A stretch of 9,104 nt of DNA from a bacterium (GCA_021799965.1 JAJYZL010000017.1:1-9104); one strand, 5' to 3'. Positions 1 through 6,037 are shown, counted from the stretch's first letter. Numbers and translations are program-made. The notes: generated by a model from the sequence alone, not told the origin.

Positions 1-101
1 TGGAAGAAAAAGGAATAGTAGGACCGGGCGACGGAGCTAAACCAAGGGAAGTTTACCTGGACAGTGAAAATCCGATGGACAATTCCGGAGAAAACGTATA
101 A
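1..101 (+). CDS. ftsK: FtsK/SpoIIIE DNA translocase, C-terminal end only (partial)
   Basis: An open frame enters from the left edge (first full codon at base 3) and stops at TAA 99-101, giving 32 visible residues. They begin EEKGIVGPGDGAKPREVY, which closely resembles the last strand of the winged-helix gamma domain that ends FtsK/SpoIIIE proteins (SpoIIIE has a similar ERGVVGPYEGSKPREVL). In that family the gamma domain reads polar DNA sequences (KOPS/SRS) and directs the hexameric motor that pumps chromosome DNA through the division septum. After this motif there is a short polar tail of about 14 residues ending in SGENV. The motor domain lies outside the window. The next gene starts 10 bases after the stop, so the two are probably co-transcribed. 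Recognition rests on one short motif plus the ftsK-rodZ-recA context. Confidence 0.8.
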   Translation, partial: EEKGIVGPGDGAKPREVYLDSENPMDNSGENV

Positions 102-111
102 TTTTACTTAT

Positions 112-771
112 ATGGAAACAGAAAAACATTTACAAGAAATATTTGAAGAGGCAATGAAGCAAAAAAATATCAGCTATGAAAAGCTGGCTATTTTGACCGA
201 AATTCCGGAAAGATATATCGTTGCTCTTCAAAATACCGAAATAAAAAATCTGCCTGCCTTTCCGTATGTACGTGGATACTTAAAAAAAATATGCGAAATA
301 CTCGGATTGAACTTTGCTGAGATCTGGAAAAAATATAAGAACGAACTCAGCCACAAAACTTCCGGAGCATTTGATAAGCTTCCGGCCAACAGATTTGCTA
401 TTCGTAAAATAAACAGGAAAAAAATAGCTTTCGGGGCAGTTTTAGCCATACTCATAATTTCTTTGGGTATAAACTTCAATAATTTTTTCGGAAAACCTCT
501 TCTGAGAATCGATAATCCTTCCGAAGCGCTTTCAACAAGCCAGGAGTCATCCATAAATTTGTCCGGTACAATCAACCCGGCCGATAAATTAACAATAAAC
601 GGCAAAGAAGTAATCGCCGGAAACAATGGAAACTTTACATTCCCCTATGAACTCCAGCCCGGCTTAAATACTGTTGAATTTAAAGTTAAAAAAATAATGG
701 GCGGAGAAAATTCGGAGGTGCGCCAAATACTTTTTGAAGCCACATCAACTCCTTCCGTCCCGCAATTTTAA
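112..771 (+). CDS. rodZ: RodZ/YmfM-like membrane-anchored helix-turn-helix protein
   Basis: The 219-residue product has three parts. Residues 1-78 form a HTH_25-type domain (for example LAILTEIPERYIVALQ and the PAFPYVRGYLKKICEILGL block typical of RodZ). Residues 79-104 are a basic linker rich in K and R, and about 105-121 are one hydrophobic helix. The rest is an outer part with a beta-type module at about 132-195 (INLSGTINPADKLTING, then NNGNFTFPYELQPGLNTVEF) that resembles the Ig-like domain often fused to RodZ in Patescibacteria. RodZ-family proteins link MreB or the division apparatus to the membrane; here the partner is unknown, since no mreB is in view. A GTG at 64 in the same frame would overlap ftsK. 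ATG 112 is preferred because the HTH homology begins there, though no clear Shine-Dalgarno site precedes it. Position between ftsK and recA matches ymfM of Firmicutes. Confidence 0.82.
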   Translation: METEKHLQEIFEEAMKQKNISYEKLAILTEIPERYIVALQNTEIKNLPAFPYVRGYLKKICEILGLNFAEIWKKYKNELSHKTSGAFDKLPANRFAIRKINRKKIAFGAVLAILIISLGINFNNFFGKPLLRIDNPSEALSTSQESSINLSGTINPADKLTINGKEVIAGNNGNFTFPYELQPGLNTVEFKVKKIMGGENSEVRQILFEATSTPSVPQF

Positions 772-780
772 AAAATAAAG

Positions 781-817
781 TCCCCCTGCAGCAATTTGCA
801 CAAAGGGGGATTTTTTT
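781..817 (+). terminator. Rho-independent terminator after rodZ-like gene
   Basis: TCCCCCT at 781-787 pairs with AGGGGGA at 804-810, followed by seven T (811-817). The loop contains TGCA repeated at 787-790 and 797-800, which can extend the stem. It closes the ftsK-rodZ unit, so recA needs its own promoter. Confidence 0.85.
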
Positions 818-871
818 ATCTAAAAATGTTAATATATTATAGTGAAAAAATAATTAAAAGAAGTTTATAAA
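818..871 (+). promoter_or_regulatory. Probable recA promoter and leader (weakly defined)
   Basis: A terminator ends just upstream, so transcription of recA must start in this 54-base AT-rich stretch. A TATTAT/TATAGT-like -10 element is visible around 836-842, but no good -35 hexamer lies at the usual distance. No LexA-box-like inverted repeat (Gram-positive GAAC-N4-GTTC or the E. coli CTG-N10-CAG) was found. The sequence before the start codon, AAAAGAAG, is at best a weak ribosome site. Confidence 0.35.
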
Positions 872-1879
872 ATGACAAAAAATAAAGAAGAAAAGAAAAC
901 CGAAACCAACGAAAAAGATATTGAGAATCTCTTAGAATTGCTGCAAAGTAAATTTGGAGAAGGCTCAATAATGAAACTCGGCGATGTTAAAAAAACCAAC
1001 GTTGACGTTGTTCCGACAGGCTCATTCTCCCTAGATCTGGCTCTTGGCGTAGGCGGACTTCCGAAAGGAAGAATTATAGAAGTATTCGGCCCGGAAAGCA
1101 GCGGCAAAACTACTCTAGCCCTAAATGTTATCGCACAGGCTCAGAAAAAAAACGGAAAAGTTGCCTTCATAGATGCAGAACATGCTATGGATCCTGAATA
1201 CGCCGCAAAACTCGGAGTAAAAGTTAAAGATCTTTTGATCTCCCAGCCGGACAGCGGAGAAGAAGCCCTGAATATATTAGAAAGCCTCGTTCGCTCCAAT
1301 ATAATTGATGTTATTGTCGTTGATTCCGTTGCCGCCCTAACTCCACAAAAGGAGATTGAAGGCGAAATGGGCGCTCAATTTATGGGCCTTCAGGCCAGAA
1401 TGATGTCTCAGGCGCTCAGAAAGCTTACCGCCATCGCCGCCAAATCCAAAACAATGATAATTTTCATAAACCAGCTCAGAGAAAAAATTGGAATTATGTT
1501 TGGCAATCCCGAGACAACTCCAGGAGGCCGCGCTTTAAAATTCTATTCCTCCGTAAGAATAGACATTAGGAAGATCGCGCAGGTCAAAAAAGGTGAAAAT
1601 ATTGTGGGCAATCGCGTAAGAGCTAAGGTTGTAAAAAATAAAGTTGCTCCTCCATTCAGAGAAGCTGAATTTGATATTATGTTCGGAGAAGGAATTTCCT
1701 ATGAAGCCGACGTATTAAATGCCGCCATTAAGCACGGAGCTGTTGTAAAATCCGGAGCCACGTATTCAATGGATGGACAAAAAATCGGAGTTGGCTTTGA
1801 TAAAATAGTTGAAATGATGAAGGAAGACAAAAAACTTCTCGGTGAAATAAAGAAAAAAACCGAAGATATAATGAAGTAA
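872..1879 (+). CDS. recA: Recombinase RecA
   Basis: RecA is the ATP-dependent strand-exchange protein of homologous recombination and co-protease of the SOS response. The 335-residue product has all core elements. Walker A is GPESSGKT at 73-80 and the catalytic Glu sits in DAEHAMDPEY (E103). Walker B is VIVVDS ending at 152. Loop L1 lies around EIEGEMGAQFMGL (161-173), and loop L2 runs from NQLREKIGIMFGNPETTPGG (200-219) to the SVRIDIRK strand. It is about 18 residues shorter than E. coli RecA: it ends in a lysine-rich tail (EIKKKTEDIMK) and lacks the usual acidic C-terminal tail, which in E. coli restrains filament formation and DNA access. The gene stands alone between two terminators. There is no recX, cinA or lexA beside it in the window. 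Confidence 0.98.
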   Translation: MTKNKEEKKTETNEKDIENLLELLQSKFGEGSIMKLGDVKKTNVDVVPTGSFSLDLALGVGGLPKGRIIEVFGPESSGKTTLALNVIAQAQKKNGKVAFIDAEHAMDPEYAAKLGVKVKDLLISQPDSGEEALNILESLVRSNIIDVIVVDSVAALTPQKEIEGEMGAQFMGLQARMMSQALRKLTAIAAKSKTMIIFINQLREKIGIMFGNPETTPGGRALKFYSSVRIDIRKIAQVKKGENIVGNRVRAKVVKNKVAPPFREAEFDIMFGEGISYEADVLNAAIKHGAVVKSGATYSMDGQKIGVGFDKIVEMMKEDKKLLGEIKKKTEDIMK

Positions 1880-1880
1880 A

Positions 1881-1909
1881 AAAATTCCCGCCAATTGGCG
1901 GGAATTTTT
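1881..1909 (+). terminator. Bidirectional terminator between recA and yvcK
   Basis: A perfect inverted repeat, AAAATTCCCGCCAA at 1881-1894 facing its complement at 1895-1908, lies 2 bases after the recA stop. T-runs follow on both strands (1905-1909 on +; the A-run 1878-1884 reads as T on -). It sits between convergent genes and can serve both. Confidence 0.9.
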
Positions 1910-1935
1910 ATAAAAAACTATCTTATATGTTCGGC

Positions 1936-2895
1936 CTAGATAATCATTTTAATAAGATTGCCCAATTTCTTCGAATCATGACGAATAAGCTTTCCGGACC
2001 GCAAAAGATCCGACTTAACAATCTTCAATTTTTTATTTTTTACGCTTTCTGAATCCGGTTCAACAAAATCTGCTTTTTCTTTTACATATAGGGATAAATT
2101 TCTAAACGACGGCTTTTTGCTGTTAATTACCGCATAGTCCAAAATATTTTCGCCTAAATAATCAGATACCGTTTTTATAAAATCAGATGCCTTAAAATGA
2201 TTGGTCTCGCCAAATTTAGTCATAACATTGCTTAAATATATTTTTTTGGCTCTAGTTTTTTTAAGCGATTCTTTCATTCCGCTAACCAAAAGATTTGGGA
2301 TAATGCTGGTGTACAGATCACCGGGCCCAATTATCACCGCATCCGCTTCCATAATAGCTTTCTTCGCATTTGGATTTATCTTGACGGTGGGTTTAAGCCA
2401 AACCCTTTTTATACGCAAATTACCGTTATGTTTAGGAATATCTATATTTGTTTCTCCTTTAATTATTTCTCCGCTTTCTAACTCAGCAACAAGTCTTGCA
2501 TTTCCAAGCGTAACCGGAATAACTCTTCCCTTTATCGATAAAATTTTACCAGCCTCATTTACAGCCTCTTCAAAATTACTGGTAATCCTTTCTAAGACTG
2601 TTATAAGCAAATTACCAAAGCTGTGCCCAGTTAAACCCACGCCTTGTTCAAAACGATAAGAAAAAAGCTGAGCCAACATTTTATCGTCGGTAGTCGAAAG
2701 AGCTATAAGAGCCCTCCTGATATCGCCGGGGGGCAAGATACCGAATTCTTCGCGCAAAATTCCGGTTGAGCCGCCGTCATCGGCCATAGTTACAATAGCC
2801 GTCAAATTATTAAAATAAGGCTTTAGACCAGTCAGCACGGTAAATACACCCGTTCCGCCGCCAATAACCACTATTTTTTTATTTGATTTTTCCAT
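1936..2895 (-). CDS. yvcK: YvcK/GlmR family (CofD-like) regulator of carbon and cell-wall precursor metabolism
   Basis: The 319-residue product begins with a Rossmann-type P-loop, KKIVVIGGGTGVFTVLTGLK (6-25), followed by the family blocks ADDGGSTGILREEFG (38-52), LPPGDIRRALIAL (54-66), LTGHSFGNLLI (88-98) and IIGPGDLYTSIIPNLLV (188-204). These identify the YvcK/GlmR branch of the CofD superfamily (2-phospho-L-lactate transferase fold). In B. subtilis and mycobacteria these proteins bind UDP-sugars, are needed for growth on gluconeogenic carbon sources and steer carbon into peptidoglycan precursors; they are not known to make coenzyme F420. The usual Firmicutes partners yvcJ (rapZ) and whiA are absent here. 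It is last in a four-gene - strand unit, 68 bases after the lipocalin-like gene. No clear Shine-Dalgarno site precedes the ATG. Confidence 0.92.
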   Translation of the reverse strand: MEKSNKKIVVIGGGTGVFTVLTGLKPYFNNLTAIVTMADDGGSTGILREEFGILPPGDIRRALIALSTTDDKMLAQLFSYRFEQGVGLTGHSFGNLLITVLERITSNFEEAVNEAGKILSIKGRVIPVTLGNARLVAELESGEIIKGETNIDIPKHNGNLRIKRVWLKPTVKINPNAKKAIMEADAVIIGPGDLYTSIIPNLLVSGMKESLKKTRAKKIYLSNVMTKFGETNHFKASDFIKTVSDYLGENILDYAVINSKKPSFRNLSLYVKEKADFVEPDSESVKNKKLKIVKSDLLRSGKLIRHDSKKLGNLIKMII

Positions 2896-2963
2896 TTTAA
2901 TAATCTGCTTTTAAGCTTACCGATATAAAACCCACGTTAATCCAAAAAAGTATTACTTAAAAA

Positions 2964-4040
2964 TTACGGACGAAATATTTGACTGAAAATAAATTCCTTT
3001 CCTTTTTCAAAATATTCTTTTAAAAGTCCGGGGTTATCAATAAGTACCTTTCCTTTTTTCAGATATATTTCGGTAAGCGATCTATCCATCGGTACGCCTA
3101 CCAATTCTAAAAATCCAAACCCCTTTATTTTCTTACCAGCCAACTCCGCTTTAATATCTATGCCGCCTTCCCAATAATTTATACTTCCAAAAATAATTTC
3201 CTGACTTAAGTTTTCAGGAGCAGCTTTAATTTTCAATTTTAATTCCGGAATTTCTATGAGCCACGCTAATTCATAAGAGGCTTTGGTTTCGGGGCTTTCC
3301 CAGATTTTTCCCAACGGTTTAAAAGAAATATTGCGGGTAGCAATCTGCCTTCCGTCTTGAAGGCGCATAGTTGCCGATCGGGTTTTTTCTTTGTCGCCAT
3401 ATTCAAAACATAAAATATCTATGCCATTTTCCAGCTGAATAGAAAACCACGTCCATTTGTCTTCGGAGTGGTAGCCGCCGTTAGACCACTGCCTGTCCAG
3501 CCAAACCTTTCCCGAAACATGCTCTAATCCTTTTTCTGTCTTTATAGTCCCCGTCGCTTCAAGATCAGAAAGCGAAAAATAATAAGTATCTTTTATTCCC
3601 AGATCTATCCATCCCTTGCCGTCTATTAATAACGGGTCTCTTTTTGAAACAAGATTCAAATCAAGATCGGGATTCTTAAAACAATATTGCTTACCCCTTG
3701 TATTTTCAAAAACAAAATCTTTGCCAGCCCCTATGAACAACCTTTTCTTTTTGAAGCTGTCTTTATCCAGTTCCGGATATAAAGACACCGATGACTTAAA
3801 AGTTTTTTTATCGATATTTGATACCATGCTATGCGCAAAATAAAAGTCACGGAGGGGAATATTTTTTAAAAAAGGCAAGGAAACTTTCTGCGGATCTACC
3901 TTAAAAAGACAATACATGAAAACAAACTCTTCGCCCAATTCAGTTTTTAAATGACCATTAAAATACCACCACTCTATTACGGAATTATGGCAAGATTCAT
4001 CTTTGGGAAAGACTAGCGGCCTAAATCCTATTTTGCTCAT
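2964..4040 (-). CDS. AttH/CrtC-type lipocalin-like protein (carotenoid 1,2-hydratase superfamily)
   Basis: The 358-residue product carries the marks of the CrtC/AttH double-lipocalin fold: EWWYFNGHL (23-31) near the N-terminus, VSGKVWLDRQWS (175-186), KWTWFSIQLENG (195-206), and a C-terminal INYWEGGIDI (287-296) followed by a GFGFLELVGV strand (307-316). Relatives include carotenoid 1,2-hydratase CrtC and AttH, a partner of the AttEFG ABC transporter. Neither carotenoid genes nor AttEFG genes are in view, so the substrate cannot be named; binding or hydration of a hydrophobic, membrane-derived ligand is an inference. No signal peptide or membrane helix is visible, which suggests a cytosolic or membrane-face location. 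It starts 8 bases after the PspC-domain gene stops, with no Shine-Dalgarno site, so translation may depend on coupling. Confidence 0.8.
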   Translation of the reverse strand: MSKIGFRPLVFPKDESCHNSVIEWWYFNGHLKTELGEEFVFMYCLFKVDPQKVSLPFLKNIPLRDFYFAHSMVSNIDKKTFKSSVSLYPELDKDSFKKKRLFIGAGKDFVFENTRGKQYCFKNPDLDLNLVSKRDPLLIDGKGWIDLGIKDTYYFSLSDLEATGTIKTEKGLEHVSGKVWLDRQWSNGGYHSEDKWTWFSIQLENGIDILCFEYGDKEKTRSATMRLQDGRQIATRNISFKPLGKIWESPETKASYELAWLIEIPELKLKIKAAPENLSQEIIFGSINYWEGGIDIKAELAGKKIKGFGFLELVGVPMDRSLTEIYLKKGKVLIDNPGLLKEYFEKGKEFIFSQIFRP

Positions 4041-4048
4041 ATTTATTT

Positions 4049-4288
4049 TTATTTAGTAATCGAATCAAAATCTTCAGGAACCCTTTCCATTTTCGGAACA
4101 AAGATCCATGCCAAAAGATAAAGCAGCGGCGCAAAACTAAATCCTCCTAATATCAAAACGGCCAAAACTAGCCTGACAATCCAAAGCGGCCAGCCAAAGA
4201 AATATGCGATACCGGCAGCAACGCCGGCAATAATCCCCTTTTCAGGAATTCTTCTTAAATTTTTTATATTTTTTAATTTTTCATTCAT
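4049..4288 (-). CDS. PspC-domain small membrane protein
   Basis: The 79-residue product is essentially a single PspC domain. A basic N-terminus (KLKNIKNLRRIPEKG) leads to GIIAGVAAGIAYFFGWPLWIVRLVLA (18-43) and a second hydrophobic stretch, LILGGFSFAPLLYLLAWIFVPK (45-66), then a short acidic tail. The signature G-aGVaaGiA-ff-wpl-iVRl is clear. PspC domains belong to phage-shock and envelope-stress systems, where they sense or transmit membrane disturbance. No pspA, pspF or LiaR homologue is in the window, so a stress role is inference from the domain. It lies 19 bases after the DUF456 gene and 8 bases before the lipocalin-like gene, which implies co-transcription of three envelope-type genes. 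Confidence 0.88.
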   Translation of the reverse strand: MNEKLKNIKNLRRIPEKGIIAGVAAGIAYFFGWPLWIVRLVLAVLILGGFSFAPLLYLLAWIFVPKMERVPEDFDSITK

Positions 4289-4307
4289 ATTTTTCTTTAT
4301 ATTTTAA

Positions 4308-4811
4308 TTATATTTTAAAAACCGCAACTATCAAATAGATCAAAGCAAATACAGTTAGTATCAACTTAATAAATCCGCCCGTTAAAAACCCAATAAAAGC
4401 GCCCTTTAATATCTTCGTTAATTCTTCAGAATTTTTTCCTTTGGCAGCTTCCACCAAAATCAATCCGCCGAAACTACCCAAAATAATACCGATGGGGCCC
4501 AAAATAAAAAATCCAAATATCATTCCGATAAAAGATCCGGCCAAACCTTCTTTAGAAGCTTTATATTTTCCGGCACCTATAATTGGGGCCAAAAATTCTA
4601 AGACCATGGCAATCAGCGATACTACCAGAAAAATCAGGACGGCCTTCAAAGAAATAACGGTAAAGTTAGTGGCAAAAGCAAAGATCAAAATACCAATCCA
4701 CGCAAGCGGAATGCTGGGCAAAAAAGGAAATATAACTCCAGCAATACCACTGAACACAAGAATAAAAGAAATTACTATTAAAACTATCTGCAGGATTAAA
4801 TTAGACGGCAT
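4308..4811 (-). CDS. DUF456 family integral membrane protein
   Basis: The 167-residue product is almost wholly hydrophobic with about four or five membrane segments (roughly 6-30, 33-50, 52-75, 90-122, 135-165). The pattern matches DUF456: a first segment ending PFLPSIPLAWIGILIFAF, then GAGKYKASKEGLAGSFIGMI (77-96), where the family has a K-yGaSk-G--Ga--G motif. After that comes a glycine-rich FFILGPIGIILGSFGGLIL ending in an acidic VEAAKG. The family has no established biochemical function. It is the first gene of the - strand unit DUF456-PspC-lipocalin-yvcK, so the promoter for the unit should lie in 4812-4893. There is no Shine-Dalgarno site before its ATG; the leader is nearly pure A and T. 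Confidence 0.83.
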   Translation of the reverse strand: MPSNLILQIVLIVISFILVFSGIAGVIFPFLPSIPLAWIGILIFAFATNFTVISLKAVLIFLVVSLIAMVLEFLAPIIGAGKYKASKEGLAGSFIGMIFGFFILGPIGIILGSFGGLILVEAAKGKNSEELTKILKGAFIGFLTGGFIKLILTVFALIYLIVAVFKI

Positions 4812-4893
4812 ATGTTATTTTATAAATTAAATTTATTGACCAGTACACAATTATTATAAAACTAATATATAATATAAAGAAATAATAAAAAAC
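4812..4893. promoter_or_regulatory. Divergent promoter region between DUF456 operon and 132-aa gene
   Basis: This 82-base very AT-rich gap separates two divergent genes and must hold both promoters. On the + strand TTGACC (4836-4841) and TATAAT (4868-4873) are visible but 26 bases apart, too far to act as a pair. On the - strand a TATAAT lies within 4852-4857 without a good -35. Hexamer assignment is therefore uncertain. Confidence 0.4.
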
Positions 4894-5292
4894 GTGAAAT
4901 TTCCAATTAAAAAAATAAATACTTCTCATAAAAATCTGATGCGTGTATGCGGATACAAAGAAATTTTTAATCCGCACAAACAAAATGAGGTTAGCTATGC
5001 CCGATCGCTTGAAGCTAGCAGATTTTATCCCAGATTTCATATTTATATAAGCGACATTCCTGATGACGGAATAGAAGTAAGCTTGCATATGGATATGAAA
5101 AAGCCAAGTTATGAAGGAACAACTGCGCATAGCGGAGAATACGAAGGCGAACTGGTAGAGAGAGAGGCTCATAGAGTAAAAAATATTGCCGATAAATTCG
5201 TTTCAGAAAATGTACCTCAATATCATGCACTGGGATTTAAAAAGGAAAAAGAGGGTTTCTGGAAAAAACTATTCAACTTTCTGCTTCCTTAG
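4894..5292 (+). CDS. Conserved-looking hypothetical protein, 132 aa
   Basis: This frame starts with GTG at 4894 and ends at TAG 5290-5292. The product is soluble, with no signal peptide or membrane segment. The central part RFHIYISDIPDDGIEVSLHM (43-62 region) reads as beta strands, followed by the distinctive block DMKKPSYEGTTAHSGEYEGE (67-86) and a helix VEREAHRVKNIADKF (88-102). It ends in a basic-aromatic tail (GFWKKLFNFLLP) that could touch a membrane. I recall similar small proteins with a VSLHxDxKKPSYxG...AHSGEYxGE pattern in Patescibacteria genomes, but I know no function and cannot confirm this without a search. GTG is chosen because no in-frame ATG precedes the first conserved-looking residues. 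The AT-rich, SD-less leader matches the other core genes on the left side. Confidence 0.72.
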   Translation: MKFPIKKINTSHKNLMRVCGYKEIFNPHKQNEVSYARSLEASRFYPRFHIYISDIPDDGIEVSLHMDMKKPSYEGTTAHSGEYEGELVEREAHRVKNIADKFVSENVPQYHALGFKKEKEGFWKKLFNFLLP

Positions 5293-5295
5293 CCC

Positions 5296-5324
5296 TTGAC
5301 TTTATTTTAATAAAGTAGTATATT
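5296..5324 (+). promoter_or_regulatory. Near-consensus sigma-70-type promoter for the RNA gene
   Basis: TTGACT at 5296-5301 and TATATT at 5319-5324 are separated by exactly 17 bases. The promoter begins 4 bases after the stop of the preceding gene. Transcription should start near 5331. Confidence 0.8.
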
Positions 5325-5330
5325 ATTACA

Positions 5331-5660
5331 CAGTACATTGCTAAGGGAATGTTTAATGTTGTAAGCCTCCTCGGCTAGAGGGCTCTCGGCCTGTACCGGC
5401 CTTCACACAAGAAGCGCCGCAGATCACAGCACCCTTCCTTTCTTTCTGAAAAGATGGAAGAGGAAGTATTTCCAATAACTACGCCAAAATCCGATACGGT
5501 ACGGCAAGTACGGATAGAGGTCCAATAGCCAAGGCTCGCTCAAGTATAGTTATTACTAGGGTTGGCAGCCCTTCCGCAGCTCCCGATAGAGAGCAACGGA
5601 CGTGAACCGAAAAACAACACAAAAAATAAAGGCCCCGCACTTCAAAGTCCGGGGCCTTTT
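5331..5660 (+). ncRNA. Candidate structured non-coding RNA, about 330 nt, unidentified
   Basis: A strong promoter precedes this segment and a strong hairpin terminator ends it, with no ORF of useful length between. Its G+C is well above that of flanking intergenic DNA, as for structured RNA in an AT-rich genome. Possible helices seen by eye: TGTTGT 5357-5362 with ACAACA 5614-5619 (closing); GCTCTC 5382-5387 with GAGAGC 5589-5594; CGG(CC)TTCAC 5397-5406 with GTGAACCG 5602-5609; CTTCCT with AGGAAG (about 5434-5466, local); AATAACTA 5474-5481 with TAGTTATT 5547-5554; and local hairpins AGCC/GGCT and GGGTTGGCAGCCC. Some compete with each other. I found none of the signatures of RNase P RNA, tmRNA, SRP RNA or group I/II introns. 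It could be a highly diverged housekeeping RNA (6S is not excluded) or a new class. Function unknown. Confidence 0.65.
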
Positions 5661-5662
5661 AC
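5628..5662 (+). terminator. Rho-independent terminator of the RNA gene
   Basis: AAAGGCCCCG at 5628-5637 pairs with CGGGGCCTTT at 5650-5659. An inner ACTT/AAGT extends the stem, and the T-rich tail TTTTACTTTTT follows. Confidence 0.9.
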
Positions 5663-5684
5663 TTTTTATATAAATCTAATCAAT

Positions 5685-5713
5685 TTGACATAACTCTAAA
5701 TATAGTTTATAAT
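5685..5713 (+). promoter_or_regulatory. Perfect consensus promoter for the zinc-ribbon gene
   Basis: TTGACA at 5685-5690, 17-base spacer, TATAAT at 5708-5713: both hexamers match the sigma-70 consensus exactly. The start point is expected near 5720, giving a leader of about 48 bases that ends in an AGGGAGGG ribosome site. Confidence 0.9.
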
Positions 5714-5767
5714 AAAACAATCAAAGAACGATCTGGGACTTTAAAAACTTGATTCTAGGGAGGGATT

Positions 5768-5932
5768 ATGAAGGATGATATGGAAAAGAAGGTTCCGTAC
5801 AAGTGCTCTTGCGGACACAGGGTCACGAAAGTGCTTTATGCCGACGAAGAACACGCGCGGATCTACTTCATCAACAAGAAAGGCGTCGCCATCCAGAACT
5901 GCCCGAAATGCTACAAGAAACTTAAAGCATAA
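5768..5932 (+). CDS. Small zinc-ribbon-like protein, 54 aa
   Basis: ATG at 5768-5770 follows the strong ribosome site AGGGAGGG (5758-5765 region), and the frame runs to TAA 5930-5932. The 54-residue product contains YKCSCGHR (C13, C15) and NCPKCYKK (C45, C48). These are two Cys pairs about 30 residues apart, which fit one zinc site of ribbon type. Between them is a strand-rich stretch (ARIYFINKKGVAIQN), and the protein is basic overall. Function is unknown; binding nucleic acid or a protein partner is plausible for such a fold. It has its own consensus promoter and terminator and lies just downstream of the unidentified RNA gene. Codons favour G or C at the third position more than in recA. 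It could be a stand-alone regulatory or ribosome-associated factor, but nothing here proves that. Confidence 0.8.
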   Translation: MKDDMEKKVPYKCSCGHRVTKVLYADEEHARIYFINKKGVAIQNCPKCYKKLKA

Positions 5933-5938
5933 AGGGCC

Positions 5939-5997
5939 AAAACCCCCGTATCTGCTTTTCGCCAACCGGCGAAAGCAGAGCGGGGGTTTTCTTTTTT
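5939..5997 (+). terminator. Long hairpin terminator after the zinc-ribbon gene
   Basis: AAAACCCCCG at 5939-5948 pairs with CGGGGGTTTT at 5981-5990. A second stacked stem, CTGCTTTTCGCC with GGCGAAAGCAG, lies inside it, closed by an AACC loop with one bulged T. A T-tract runs to 5997. It is unusually long for a simple terminator. Confidence 0.9.
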
Positions 5998-6008
5998 ATA
6001 TAAAGCCA

Positions 6009-6037
6009 TTGACTAACTTATTGATTAGCTCTAGGTT
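6009..6037 (+). promoter_or_regulatory. Promoter for the HAD phosphatase gene
   Basis: TTGACT at 6009-6014, 17-base spacer, TAGGTT at 6032-6037. The -35 is strong and the -10 weak. The gene is then preceded by GGAGGT at 6065-6070. Confidence 0.6.

Noticed and set aside
64..111. GTG at 64 as start of the RodZ-like gene
   Set aside because: It would overlap the end of ftsK and add residues with no resemblance to the family; homology begins at ATG 112.
4801..5172. 123-aa - strand frame opposite the 132-aa gene
   Set aside because: Antisense shadow with a low-complexity aromatic composition and no ribosome site; it also overlaps the DUF456 start.
5349..5378. Nine-codon ORF (ATG at 5349) as a leader peptide
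   Set aside because: The AAGGG before it is too close to the ATG, the product (MFNVVSLLG) is not informative, and no downstream gene is controlled by it since a terminator follows the RNA.
5331..5660. RNase P RNA, tmRNA, SRP RNA or group I/II intron
   Set aside because: I searched by eye for the P4 GGAAAGTCC block and ACAGAAA of RNase P, the tRNA-like ends of tmRNA, the SRP GGAAGCAGC loop and intron core elements, and found none. A covariance search could still change this.
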